From Hydractinia symbiolongicarpus (lineage: Eukaryota; Cnidaria; Hydrozoa; Anthoathecata; Hydractiniidae): a DNA stretch of 60,000 nt. Shown here one piece after another: positions 23,601 through 38,600 of the stretch; the first letter of the stretch is position 1, and the number at the start of each line of letters is the position of its first letter. The stretch covers positions 18,330,501 through 18,390,500 of the forward strand of contig NC_079886.1 in NCBI RefSeq assembly GCF_029227915.1. Direction: 5' to 3'. Under the pieces are notes generated by a model. That model had not been told where the DNA came from, made no database searches, and was given only the letters and a program-made list of their open reading frames with translations. A program made the position numbers and the translations under genes.

Positions 23601-26600
23601 GATTTATATAAAATTTAATGCACACATCCGAACGGAGACAGAAAAATGGATGCATTGAAAGTCAAAAACTATACTGCACTTACCCTCATATCAACAATGT
23701 ACATGAAGTTATACTGTCCTTTTTTAGCAACTATTTCCACATCAGCAAGCAAGGTGCTAACAGGTGATTTGCCAGCATTTTGAACCTGTATGGAAATGCA
23801 TGGCATATTTAGTTCAATCTTATATACTAATGCTCAAGTTTGTGTGTCCCTGTGGCAGACAAAGTAGATAGTGGGTTTTTGCTGACATCAGCAAAAACGT
23901 TTAAGCCCCTATATTTCCTTATATGTTCATTAAAACACATGATCCTACACATTATTTTTATTAAACATTACTATAGCTCAGGCATTTCATGCATTGATTT
24001 AATTATTTACACAAAATGCCATTTTTGTATTTTACCAAGAAACAAGTGAATTTTTTAAAATAAGTCACCAATTAGTTTTGCAACAAAAGTGTGGTTTTGG
24101 CTAGGGATACAATTGGAAATGGTAACCATAGCCCACATATTAACTGTTTAATAAAAACTGTCCAGTTACAATACACAAGTTCTAAAATTTGTTAAAGAAA
24201 AAGTCAATTAAACATTGTCAACAAAAAACAAATGTATATGACCTGACCTGCTTTGGATTTTATAAGTTTCACGAATAATTAAAATTTTTCAGGGTCTATC
24301 AATTTTGTATTTTTAAAAAAATTTGCTGCAGTAATATAAAGCTTCAATTGTTTTAGTAAAATTATTCTCAAATTTTTTTTTACTTGAATGGAGACCTTAT
24401 TAACAGGAATGAATTGTTGACAGTTATCAGGATGACATACGCTGTTATTATGTTGCTACATATAGACGTCTTCTGATACTAATTGAAATAAGATACGCAA
24501 CCTTATTATACTATTAAAAAAAAATTCACTAAATAACATGACATTACTCTTATGAACTTACATAGATGGCATACACAACTTCCTGCCCAATATCTTCAAC
24601 TGTTGCATTTATTCTAGGTGGTTGCAGTTTGTTATTCTCATATGTAATCTGGGGTGGTCTTGCATCACTAATAGATAATTTAGAGAAAATAAAAGCTGCC
24701 TTGTGTATCCAATATGAATGGGAGAACATTATTAAAACAAATTACTTATAACATTTTCTGGGTTTAAAATTATGCAATTAAAAAGAAATTGGGCTTTATT
24801 ACAGTATAGGTTTTTATAAATTTTCGTAGATATTATTCAATGCAAATCTAGGTCAATGAAAAACGAAATATACAAACAAATGGAGTCCTTTTTCTAGTAT
24901 TATGTATAATCCTGTAAGGTTTCAGTTCCCAGTTGTTTTAAAATGTTATTTCCAAATTATATAAACAGTAATGAGTAATATAATACCTAAAAAAACGCAA
25001 AAAGTAACAGGGAAAAAATCCAAGAACAAGAATGTTAAAAGACAAAAAACAAAATCAATAAGAAAAAACACAAACAAAAACAATTTTACCCTTGCACTCG
25101 AATGCATGATTGAATTTTCGTTTCTATGCTGTGGATTTTAGAGTTATCGTGGTGATTATCTTCTTGTCCACTTCTAAATTTAAACAACAATTAAAGCTGT
25201 AATAACCCAGTTCATTGTTAATAAACATTTTCTGAGTTAACAAGCAAATCCCAACTTCTTTGCCAGACTTTTTGGATATGCAGAAGATAATAAGGCACTA
25301 CAAATGAATTAATAGGCTTAGATATTTGGACTGTTAAATGATGTTCCCAGAATAAATTAACGGAAATTTTCTCTCCAAAAGAGATGGCTGTTGTTTTTAA
25401 GCATTTTCTTCTCTTCCTTTAAAATAAATTTTAAAGAAGAGTATAGTTATATAAATTTAACATAGCAAGGTTTGCATAAGGTTTGCCCATGTTTTTCCAG
25501 TTTTGATGATATTATTGATGTGAGACAGGTTTGTTAGCTAGCTAGCATTATAAAACCAGCCACCAACAACAAGCAGCTAGGAAGTAGAATTTTTACCTAA
25601 TTTGTATATGTAGCAGAACTTGTTCTTTATACCTAGTAAGTCTCCAGTTTAAATTTGTTGCTAGCTAACGTTAGATTTAACTAAAGCTCCCCACTCTAGC
25701 TAATCAGTAAGTTATGTTGCTATCTCCCTAGCTAGATATCTTAGGGTTGGTCTTTTCTGGGAAAATGGCTGTAAGTTATTCAATTGGACCTTTTGGGCTT
25801 GAATCGTAACAAGCCACAACGCCTTTTAAGGAATATTTATATTTACGGATAGTTTGAGGACACTTTTTTATGCAATAAAACAAAAGGATTCTCATTAACA
25901 TATGGTAAAGCTAATAGCTAAAGTGTAATGATTTTTGTTGTTCTAGATGTTCAGACTCAAATGTTGTTTTTACATGTGTTATTTTAACAAAAGTTTAAAT
26001 TTTTTAAGGGCGTACTGCATTTTGACAAGAAAACAACTGGTGTTTGTAAAATCCTAATTTAGAAGAGTTTTTGACATATTGATCAGCTTTTTTGAAACAT
26101 AATGAAAAATATTTTGAAACGCTTAGGTAAACTTTTTTTTTGAATAATTTCCCCATTGTCAGAGCAAGTAATTTAAGTAGATGTAGCCTTTAAATATCAG
26201 TTATACAAACTGCAGTTGTTGGACACCTTTAATTTTATTAGCCACATATAATAAAGCAGATTGTAAGATTTACACTTTGTCATGCACGTATCTGTTACAT
26301 GGAATAAATGAGAAGTACATTGGATTCTTCCACAGGCATAATACAGGCATTTGGAAATGAATGTAATAAAAAAATACAAAAATGTACTCAATACTTACGA
26401 AATTACTAGTGTAGAAAACGTGTAATACTTTGCAGAAGGACGCAACTTGGTAACTGAGAATTTGACTATCACTCTCACCTAAAAACAGAATAAGTAACTG
26501 AAACATTTACGCTGAATTATTCTAAAAATACAATCATAAACAAAGGGGAAAAGCCTTGTAACAACCCATAGCTAAATATGGGTTGTTACGAGGTTCTGTA

Positions 26601-29600
26601 CAAGTGAATACATTCTAAACTTTTCAAGGATTTTAATTCGTAAACACAATTCAAACATATCTTTCAGGAGGTGTTGGGAAGTACATTTCTTTAAAGAAGA
26701 ACTAACGATTGATAACAAGTTTTGCTTACAATATGTTTATTATAGTGTGAATATGAACTGTGTAATTTTTTTATATTTGTGAGCTTTGGTTCTCGATATT
26801 TTTAAGGTCAAAGTGGTACTACGGTTGCCAGCATTACATAGTCGATCAGGACTTTCCGTTCTGTAAAATACTAATTTGTGTGACATAAGTTCGTGGGGAT
26901 GTACACAAACTTTCAGGCTAGTAATAATTGGTTCTCAATATATTTAAGGTCAAAGTGGTACTACGATCGCTGCCATGACTGTGTCGATGCGGAAACAAAC
27001 TTTTAGGCTGGTAATACACAAAGAAACATACCTATATCTAAAAAACTTTTGTCAGTATTTGAGTAGTCTAAACTATTCAGGTTACCCAGGTTTTTTATAC
27101 TGCATTGCGTGTGTCTCGCTACTTGCAGTACCATTTTGTAAGACAGACAGATAGATGTATACGAACATTATAATATAGATTGTTTGCTAGATAGCAAAAA
27201 AATTTAATTACATACCGTTTCATTACCACCTCCTTGCACTGGATTTGCAATTGGAAACAACAACTGGTGGGTTTTAAGATTTAGTTTCTTTAACTGCCAC
27301 AACACATAAGGTCTCTGTGTTGAAAAAAAGAGTTTTAAAGTAAATATCCAATTTTAATTAATTTAATCAGTGATATTTGTATCAGACTAATAGATTATTC
27401 CAGCCTCATATGTCTACATCTAATACAAAAGTCATATAAAAGTCATGCAAAAGAGCAAATATCATTGTGGTCCTACAAATTATTTCTTCAACTTGACCAC
27501 AGTGCTCTTGTAAAATATGATTATAAAAATATTTGTGTCTTGGTTGATGAATACAAATTTGCTCAAGGCCACTACACTACAAATTAGTCTTGGCACTATT
27601 CTCTGCTAATCTTTGGACAATTATTTATTATTCCTGATGGTTTTACATGTTGAACGACAATAACAACACTGTAAAATGCTGATGAATAATAAATTTATCT
27701 GTTTTTCTATTTATTTAAGCAAAATCCTACACATGTGTTCTGTCTTAGAAGTAATTTTTGAACATACAGAATTAAAACGTGATATTTAACAGAATAGTTC
27801 TTATAGCAAACATTCTTTTAAAAGTAAAACGTTTAAATATGCTATTAAAAAAAAAAAATAGACATACACCATTAATATCAACCCCAATGACTTCCAGATC
27901 AGATGTAAAGTTCATTTGTATTCTTGCTTGATAAGCAGGTTCGCCCAAATTAGTAACATTCGCTTGAACATTCACCTCGTAAACTGCTCCATGTAAAATT
28001 CTTTCTTCGGTTGGATGGCTAAAAAAAAATTATACCCAAACCTCTAGATTACATATTATTAAGAAAAAAATATGCAAAAGAGAAAAAGCAAGTCCATCAA
28101 AATTCATATCCATCGAACTTCTATTGTTTATTTGACTTGAATTTGATTAAATTAAAAAAGATATTTCTGCAGGAGAGGTTGTCTCTAAATACATACTTTT
28201 TTGTATAAATTTGATAAATTTTCAATGTGTTTATTAACTTCTCTTTTTTATGCAATAATTGATTTCTTGTTTATCTAACTAGTCGAAAGCCCCTGGAAAA
28301 ATCTAATTGGACAAAATAACAATAAAAAGGTTGGTCATTTCTAATTTTATGCTGTCAGCAATGACCTGTTAATACCCTAAAAAATATTTTTAAGATTTTT
28401 TTATCCCATTGCTTCTATTTTATGGAGCTTGAAAGACTGATCAAGAAAAAAAATATATAGAATCATCTGACTAACAGTTAAATTTAAAACAGTTTGAGGT
28501 TTTATAATGATGCCCTTAACCTGTCTGTTCAGAAATGGGCGTGTTGGTCGCAAAATGGTCCTTAGTTACCCACACAAGATAAGACGTCAGTTATTTCCTC
28601 CTGTTTCAAAGTTTTTTGGCCTTAAACATATAAGTGCACTGCTATAACTTTACTAACATTGACATTGATGTTCAAAGGTCAAAGCTTTGAGATTTCAGAT
28701 TTATAGGTGATGTTTTAGAAACTTTGTTAAAGAAAATTGTAAAAGTCATGCACAGACACAGTTTTTGTATTATTATTGTAGATTATTTTAATTTGTTTAA
28801 TTATGAAATATAATCCTCAAACTTGGCTGATTTTACTTATTTTCTGCATCTACCAACAGATTTTTAAACAATCAAATTACAACAAAAACGAATTTTTCTC
28901 GAATTTAAAAGAATCTTAACTCTTGCATGAAAACAACAGATTGCTCTAAAGACTTAATATCCTAAATGAAGTGGAAATACATAATTGTCCACTTTGGTAG
29001 GTTAAGTCTTTAGCATTTATGGAAAAGTCTGACATCAGATTCGTTTGCTTGGAACCTGACATGCATGAAGAAATCATACAGTAAGTTTAAATCACAATTG
29101 CTTGCATTTTAGCACCTAGTTTTATTCAATATTCTAACATGCACAGGAGCCTAAAATCAAAATCTTTTAGCCTGCAAGAGCTTTTTATTTCAATTATTGT
29201 TATTAAGTTTTATTTGAATACAGTTACTTACTGTTTTTCTTTACTATTTTTTGGCATTTTATTAATTATTTTACTGTTTAAAAAACAAAAGAATTATGGT
29301 TTGATTTTGCCAGGCGATAAATAAATTTATTATTGCTAAATAACTCATGATTTTTTAGAAAGACTATATCATGTATTAGCAATAAAAAATCTGTTAAGTG
29401 TTGGTGTCCTACGTTGGTTAACACTAAAATATGGTATTTTGCACATTCTTTTTGTGCGCCTTTCAAAAAAAAGCCTGTAAACCTAATACTGGAAATAACT
29501 ATGTGGATGAACACTTATACATACTTTGGAAAAACCACTGCTGATTTAAGGACAAGATCTGTGTTGCAAGTTGAATCAGCACCACATCTTTTTAAATAAG

Positions 29601-32600
29601 AAATCTATAAACATTTCAGAATCATGAAAAATAAATAACCAAATGGTCACAGAAGTTGCTTTAAACAGTCAAGAAAACTCATATCTTTTGAAGCACATAC
29701 CTCTAATGAGCTTGATACTTTACCATATAAATCAACAACAGGACAGATTTCCGCTCCACAGCCACCAAGCTTTTCATATGCTTTATAATGTGTTGTGAAG
29801 ACAATCGGTGTTTCAACATCTGTTCCCAGCTAAAAGTACAAAATTGACTAGTAGGGTTGATAAACCAACTTTTTGAGCAATGAGTTCAATAATGTTAAAT
29901 AACAATGTGAAATATCTTAGGACTTTCTGAACTACACAGTTGCTTTTGTCTTCGTTTGAATTTGCTTATTTCTAAAGCTCACCTCTAAGTCGAAATAAAC
30001 AATAACTGGTATCTTCTGCAACTTTCCTTTTTCCAATGTTACATTTCTTTTCATAGAATAAGTTAATGTGTTTGATGCAGTCAAGAGATAAGCTCGCTTA
30101 ATAATTCTCACAGGGTCAAGGTCCAATGAAATCTCAAGATCTAAAATAACAATTTACTTGCAAGAAGCACAAATGAATGTTTTGCGTTGTTTGGCCTATG
30201 TGGTGAACGTTTTATGCTAGATTAGTTTGGGGAAATGGCTGGCTACATGATGTTCTGCAACTAATGTTTCTCACTTGTGAGTTTTCAGCTCAGTCCTTAA
30301 TAAAAAGATTAAAACAATCATGCACCCAGCACACCTATTAATGTCACTTTTAACATTTGAAGAACTGGCATATTTTGTGAAATCAAAAACTAGCATAAGA
30401 TTTTTTTATAATTTTAAAATAAAAAACCAGCAGCTTTCCGTAACTCTCTTTACCTTTTCTGTTTTAAAGAAATGTTTGTAATTTTTAGTAAAGAGAAGCA
30501 AAAGGGTAGGGAAACATATGGCACACCACAGAAGTAAATCAGATTTTTTTTTTCTCCAAGAAAGGGTAAAACTACTTGCTACAGATTTTACAGATACAAG
30601 TCTTAAGTTAGAGACTTACCAAAAGTGTTCGGACTTCCTTTTCCAGAGTACTGTAAGTTAAATTGAAATTCAATACTATAATAAAATGATAAATACAAAT
30701 TAATTTATTTTACAGTGAAAGGGGCTTTATGCCTGCATATTGCAAAAACAATTTGGATACCAGTGTCAATTATACTATGCAAGTTGCAAAAATTATTTGC
30801 AAAAAGTGGTCCAATTAACTCTGCCTTGAATTTTTTAAGGATAAACAACTTTTGGTTTTAGAAATAATTAGAAACGCTATAAGTTGCTGTGGCAAATGTT
30901 GCATGTACATTAGAGGCTTCCGGACAGAGAATTTTCAAATTAAAAATTTACATAAAATGATCCAAGAGACATTCTATAGAAACAAAACAAAACAAATATC
31001 TCAAATGTGATTGACGAAGAGGAAAACTTAAATGAATAAACACTTAAGTAGTCTGAGTAGCAAGAGATCAAACAACCTTTATTCTCTTGGTTTAAAGCTT
31101 AAAATATTCCTAATATTCCTTAGGAGAAACCAAATGAGTAGTCATGTATTTCATGGTAACAATGCTATGCTATAATGAGGATATTATTTTTGTTTGTCTG
31201 TTCAGTATTTACATTATTGTTAAAGGTTTATTATTTCTTGAACATGATATTTTAGTAGGACTAAACTATCATGTGCATGAAATTAAAAGCCTTCAACAAA
31301 TATGCTGTAAAGTCCTTAATTAATTTTTGGCATAAGAAAGCTTTCACTTATCCTCCTCCGTTTATCCTCTATGGTTCATTTATGCATAAAAACACTTGGC
31401 TAGTTATGTTTGTTTACCAATCCAATGCAGTTAACAGTTTAGAAATGGAAGCAGATAAAAACACAACCAAGAAAACAATGAATAAAAAGATCAAAACACC
31501 ACATTAACCAAAATAAAATTTTCTGAATTTCCAAAAGCACACAATAAACAAAATGACCACATAAATATTTGTTTCAGTACAAATTTTTCTGCGATTCTAG
31601 TCAAAAGAAGCATTAGACTAAAATTATAAAAAACAGCTATTCATAAAGTCTTGTTTTGTTTTGATAAAACTAAATGTCCTCTTTCTTCTTTAAATATTCA
31701 GAGATTACTTTCGAATGCTAAGCATGCAACAAAAGATAACACAAGGTTAAACCAGCAATAATATTTTAAATACTCGTGAAAGGTTATCACACTAAAACCT
31801 AGTACAGTATAGCACACCTTTTCCTAGTTCTAATATTGTGGTGTCACTTTTCTCACATAAAGTCTTGGAAAATAATGGCACAATAATTCAATCCAACAAA
31901 ATATATGTCATATTGTACTCTTTACCAGAAATCTAAATATATTACATCGTTTTATATTACAGTTTGTTTTATTTTCAGCCCCAGAATCATTATTTGATTG
32001 ATCTGCAAGTTGTTTTAAATTACTCTTGCGAAAGTGTATTTTAGTGTAGGTTTTGTAAAGTTGGCTAAAAATAATATGTAATAGTCTATGTACGTTTGTG
32101 CAACTCTACTTTTTTATGTTTGCATTAAGCTGGTATTGCTTGCCTAAATTTAATAGATGGAATTCATTTTTTTCGAAGCTATTTTACAATACAGAAAAAA
32201 TAAATTATTTTAACTTTTTTTTTCTTGGCAAAAAAAATGAATTTTGACACCATTGGATTATTGGTATTATATTACGTAGGAAATTCTAAAAAGGCAAGAA
32301 GGAAAGATGGGTTCAAACATGCAATCCAATATCTTTATGTAAAACTAATCAAGCCTTTTAAATAAATTTAGCAAGCAAGTTCAATAAATTTAATTGTGCA
32401 AGTATAGAAGTGCAATATCAGCTGGAGCAAAAGATAATATTAAATTGCATGGTTATGTTAATTTTAATAAAAATAAAAACAGTGAAGGAACAATTAACAC
32501 AGCTTTAATTCAGTCACAGGAAAAATATGAAAAGAGAATTAAATATACAACGTACCAATAATACTTTTCACCATCAGGCCCATTACAATTGGAGTTTTTC

Positions 32601-35600
32601 ATCTCTGGTGGAACAAAGGAAACATTTGTTTGTAGGTTGTCAGATAACGTCACGATGGGTCGAGTCCTAATTACAGAGACTTACTCAGTATAAGGCAGTC
32701 TTTGTTTTATTAAAGTATCTGTTTCAACTACAGTACATTTTTCATTGATTTTATCTCACTGCAAATTTGATAAAAGTACATACTTGAATAGAAAAACAGT
32801 GTCATTCAAATAAGCACCAACTGCAAAATCTAAATGGAATGCAAGATCTTGCAAACAACTGAACTAAAAATAACCTTTTCAAAGTTTAAGTGTCAAAGTT
32901 AAATTCTGCACCCACAAGGGGAGTATATGCTGCTAAAAGTTTAAAAGCTATAAGAGTTGCAAGTTCAGTTTAAAATAAAGTTTAAAATGCATTTTTCTCC
33001 CTCATTTTTTTCACTTTTCTGTAATTACCAGCATTCACTTACTTAAATTTCCATGAACCAAAGATATTTAAATAATTAAAACTTTTTACATTTAAATCAA
33101 TCAAGGATGTCACAAATCAAAACAATGGGATGTTAGTGCAAATATTATGAAGGTAAGTACCTGGGTATGTATTTGCATCCACATCAAGTCCAGTTGATAT
33201 AGAAACTCCAAAGCCTGCAGGTGCTCCACGCAATGTAGATGCATATATAACCTGGTGAAAATATGTAAAGAGGCATGTGAAGCAAAGGTCATAATAAAAA
33301 AATCCTGGCAATATTATACATGATGAAATGGTTAATGACAATGAAATGGACAAAAATACTTCCAAATATACGACTACTGTTTACATCATTGATAATTCCT
33401 TTCGACGTGATTGCTGGAGAAAGAGGCCTTCTTGCTAATTTTTTAAACTAATTAGTAGCAATCACAACTCTTGAAAATCTGTACGCTTTCTTGTACAATG
33501 GAACTTATAGGTAAACACACCTGTGAATATGCTTTATGTAGACCAGTAGATCCCCCATTGTATATGTACACAGCACCTTTGTTGTCAGCTTCCCCGTTTC
33601 CACCAAATGGTGCACCAACAGCAATATCTGAAATGCACATTAATGACTATATAATGACTATATAACAAACAAAATGGAAAGTTGAAAATCACATAAATCA
33701 CACAGGTAAATAATTAACTATGGCCCTATTATTTTTATTAACATTTAAAGCAACAAACAAAGAGCTTATTCAAAGTTAAAACGTACTTTCTATACAGTGA
33801 AGAATTATGTGAACTAAGTAAAAATAACGTGCTCCCTTTAGATATAGATTGAGCAAGTCAACATAATTTCACTTACAGACAAAACAGACAGTTATATAAT
33901 TGGTGGTATTTCATTTCTAATTATCTTTTAATTTCTAATGTAAAATGTAAGAAACAATATTTCTAGGTCTATCAGTGCTGCAAATTTGTAAACTTATTCT
34001 TTAGTGAAAAACAGACATCTTTAGAGCTTATTCAACTTCATTCTGTAGTGAAAACAGAGATCTTTAGACCTCATTCAACCCGTTTTGTAGTAAGAAAAAG
34101 TGAAAAACAGACTTCTTTAGACCTCATCAACTTCGTTCTTTAGCGAGAAACAGAGATCATTAGACCTCAATCAAATTTGTTTTGATGATGTAGCAAATAA
34201 TAGCATTTGTTATAAAAGACTCACAACAAATTTATATAAATCTTGTACCAAAAAAAACACAGTATTTTATAATGCCAGGTTTGCACCAGATCAAGTCTGT
34301 TAGCATTAAATAAGAACTGGTGATACTATCCTTAAATACAAATAAAAAGTACAAATGCATTACATTATTATATGCATCGCAGAGCAACAGAATTCTTGGC
34401 CAGCAGTACTGATTTAAGTGAAAGTTCAGGACAGCAAAAATTTACTAACCAATGGCAATTTAGTTAAAACAAGGAGGTTTAAGAGATCTGCAGATTGCTG
34501 CATTGTTTCACGTTCAGTTTTGTAAACAAAATTTTTGGAAATCTTGCGCGCAAATTATACAAGTAACCATTAATTATTGTTATTTCTGCATAATTATAAA
34601 TTATTTTTTTAGAGGTAAAAACTTGTTTGTTCTGTAATTTGATCGTTTAAAATCAGTTTTTAAAGATTTCTGGTGGTATATGCAGAAAATAAGTAAAATC
34701 AACCGAGTACGAGGGTTATTTTTTGGGAAATTATGGTAAAATAAAAAAAAAAAACAATTTCAGAAAATAAAAACGCAAAGAAATAAAATTAAATCATCAC
34801 TCAACGAAAAACGCATAATTAGAGATAGTAACAAATGATTAAAAGTAATAATTAAAAGTAATACAAGCTGAATCGTTTTCCAAGTAGAGAAAATAAACTT
34901 TACCAGCATTAATTCTTATTTTTCAACAGAGCTATGTGTTTTATTTATGTTCGGTATAATTCTAATTATATTTTTTAAAAATTCTGCTTAGTCGTTAAAA
35001 CTCTCGTCTCACTCTTGGCATGTAAAAATACAGCACAAGCGGTGCAACGGATGGGTTCGAAGGAGCTCGTAAACAAAAGAAATTCTTTTTAAACCTCCTT
35101 GGTTTAAAAGAGCTGTTACAAATAATAAAATTTCAGTATACCATTATAACCATCTCCATTGATGTCACCAACCTTTACAATAGTTGTTGCAAATTTAGCC
35201 CCCACTTTTGATTCTCCATCAATAGTTTCGCTTTGCAAGTCAAACCCAACCTGCAGAAAAAGCCAAGACCGTTAAAGCGTACTTTACTAAGCAATGATAT
35301 CTTTTATGTGTTTGAGGCTATAGTAATTCTATATTGTATTTTACTAAAAAAATTGTTATCACTTTATTAAGAACTAGTCGATAAGGCCCGTGGAAAAATC
35401 CACTGAGGCAGTATAAAAATAAAAAAGAAGCCTTATTTGAATTATGCTGACGTCAGCAAAGACCCGCAAAAACACAAAATTATTTTTTAGAAATTTGTAT
35501 ACCTGTTGCCTTCAACGTATAGGTCTTTAAACGCTGATCAAGAAAATGTATAGGATCATGTACTTTTGACAAACAGTTACAGAGATATGGTGGTTTAAAT

Positions 35601-38600
35601 GATTTGTGATGACGTCATCAACCTAACCATTCCGAAACGGATTCGGGGACCCAGGTTTGGGAAACTTACCCAAATTGGTCATAGGTGGTCCCTATTTACC
35701 GCGGTGAAAAATCATTGACGTCACCACCTCGTTTCCAAGTTATTTGGCCTTAAAGTTTTAAGTGCACTGTAACGGCTTCATTAATTTAATATAGGATATT
35801 GATGTTAAAGTAGTGTTATTGACGTCGCGCTGTAACGTCAGAAAATTTAACATATTAGACATGCATTTTTCGGTTACTTCAAAGAAAATTTCGGTAAGAT
35901 CAAAGGAAAATGAACATATCCACTTTGCCTGTTACAGACAATGAAAATATCTTGCAAAATAACCAATTTTCATATTTTGAAAATATAATTGCTGACGTCA
36001 GCATAAACTTGAAATTAGGAAAAAATAGAATAATTCAAACACACAGAACTGGCGTATTATTATATAGATTTCTAAAACAATAAATTTACTCTCTTAACAC
36101 GAATTATATAAAAGTCCTCCCAAAACACGAAATGTTGTTTAGAAACAATATAAACTGATAATGTCAAAATGATACAACGTACAAATTTTTCTCCTTTTCG
36201 CCTCATGTAGATGTACATTCTACCTTCATCACGAACTTTGGAGTACATTGGAGCACCAACGAGAAGATCATCATTTCTATACGTCATTTTTCAAAAATAA
36301 TTAGTAACTAACAATGATAAAATAAAGAATGATGTCCAACCTCTTCCCTCTTTTAAGCACTAGTTCATCGCACAAAAAAACACAAACTACTGTGATTTAA
36401 AATCTAATTTTGGCCAAAACAATGATGAAAAATTTAAAGCAATCTTCTCTAAAGTTTTAGAACCATACATTACAACCGAGGTTTCATAGGTGTGTATAAA
36501 ATATGTGTAAAAAATATGTTATAAGAGAACAAAGACACACGATATAACTTAAAAATAATGTAAACATCAGATAATTTCATATTTTTTTAGTATGTTAGTT
36601 CTTTCATTTATAGAGGTCTTTCTTTAGGCAAGTTAAACCTACACTTACCCATCATTGTCCAAGTCAACTGCACAAACAGAACCACCAAAATATGTTCCAA
36701 TCTATGAAACATAAAACATTTTTATAGTTAAAAGCTAGCAGTATATGCATATCATTGGGCACATAATGAAAATACTTCTTTGCAATATTAAAAAATCAAC
36801 ACAACCTACAACTTCATCTTTTTGAAACACAGCATAGCATAAAATTAATCTTACTCAATAATTACTAACTAGTCGTTAGCCTGTGTAAAATCCACGGGTT
36901 CGCCCGTCCTTTTTATATCGCATTGTGTGCTTCTCGCTATTGCGCAGCTAAGCTACCATTTTGCGTGACAGACAGACAGACAGACGTATACTCGCATTAT
37001 AATATAGATAAAATTACTTACTGAGTGACTTGGACTTTCCAGTTTTGTTAAGATCGAGAAAGTCGAAGTTTTTCTTTCAATTCTGTAAATAATGACCTGG
37101 CAAAAAAATTTAGGACATAAAATGGGATTTTAAACATAGACACAGTTACTATTAATTTCTTTTAAAACTCCGCAAATGCACAACACAGTTTCATGCAAAC
37201 ATGTTAAGTCACAAAAAAAGGGAGTCTTATTCCCTAGTTGGCTAGGCTCATAAATATCAGACACTGATTTAAACATTGCGAAAAAAAAATTGGCTCATAA
37301 ATCGCCTGGCTTGCCTAAAAATTTTCAGAGATGTTGCATATGCTTCTTCTTTAAAAGCTGAGTTGGTCAAAATACCAAAAAAACTTGGTGCGATACATGA
37401 TTTTGATAAAAAAGTTACGTTGGTTAGTAATTCATCATTTCTTTCATTATTTTTGTGTTTACAATCGTTTTAAAAAAAACTCCTTAATAACATTTTAACT
37501 GAAAAACATTTTCAGGAAACAATTTTCTTGGAGTATTTCTGGTAAAATAAGCAGAACCTGGTTACCCACACGGAAAAAAATGGGAGATCCTATAGCTTGT
37601 ACTCTTATTTAGGCTTAATTTTACAAGTGTAACACTATGGTAATTTTAATTACAGAGGTTGCATCAAACTGATGTATAGCTACATTTTCATTAGCAAATT
37701 AAAGTGGGTGAATAATTCACAGCAATGAAGGGACACAGAACAAAAACAAGTTTGATCTCAATCGTATTATGCTGAAGCATCGCTGCATTCTGTCAAAAAA
37801 TGATCATAATCTCTATAATGATAGCCATATTTTTTCCGTCACACTGGGCGATATTGTGCTAGAAACGCATAGCAGATGATAGCAATCCTATAACAAGCTA
37901 AAATCTGACTAGTGTGGCTGCAAAAAAACTCAATTACAATGACAAGCACAAATAGCAGGTTTGACAATCGTTTGACACAGCAGCACACCTACACCTATTT
38001 GCACATGAGGATGACACCATTATGCAATGGAAAATAACAATAAAAAACACAACAAAATAATGTGTCTGCTTACCAATCCCTTTAAATCATTAGCTCTGGG
38101 AGCACCACCAGCCACTTCTATTAAGAAAAATTATTAGAATCAGTTACATTTATAAAGACTGTTAACACTCTTTCCCTAACAAGTAAGTTTTCCTAAAACA
38201 GGTAAACTCCTTCTATGCAAACCATTTATAGAAAACTTGCCAAACTTTTCAAGTCCTCTCTCTTTTGCCCAACTTGCAGTTTGAATATAATTTAAATAAG
38301 TGACTGTACAGTATACATGATTCTGAATGTCCAAAATCGTTTTCAAATTAACCTTGTCTAAGACATTATTCTGGTTTGTTGATCTTAAAGATAAAAGCAA
38401 CCTTTTAGAAAATAGATCTAAACCCTAATCCTTAGGAAATCCATTCGTCATCATCAATGGTGGTGCACAATTGCATATAATTTAACGGTATATAGTACAG
38501 ATGTAACCATGACAGTTCAGTAGTGGTTCCCTATTCAATCAATTTTAAAAATGATTGAATAGTTTTTTAGGTTTTCTGTGCATTAAGCATTATCGAGACT

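Noticed and set aside
29525-29585. Nearer acceptor for integrin alpha B exon 19 (AG at 29587-29586)
   Set aside because: It gives an immediate in-frame stop in phase 0. The upstream AG keeps the frame and adds ISYLKR.
35041-35075. tRNA-like gggttcga box
   Set aside because: No cloverleaf arms or A box at suitable spacing were found.
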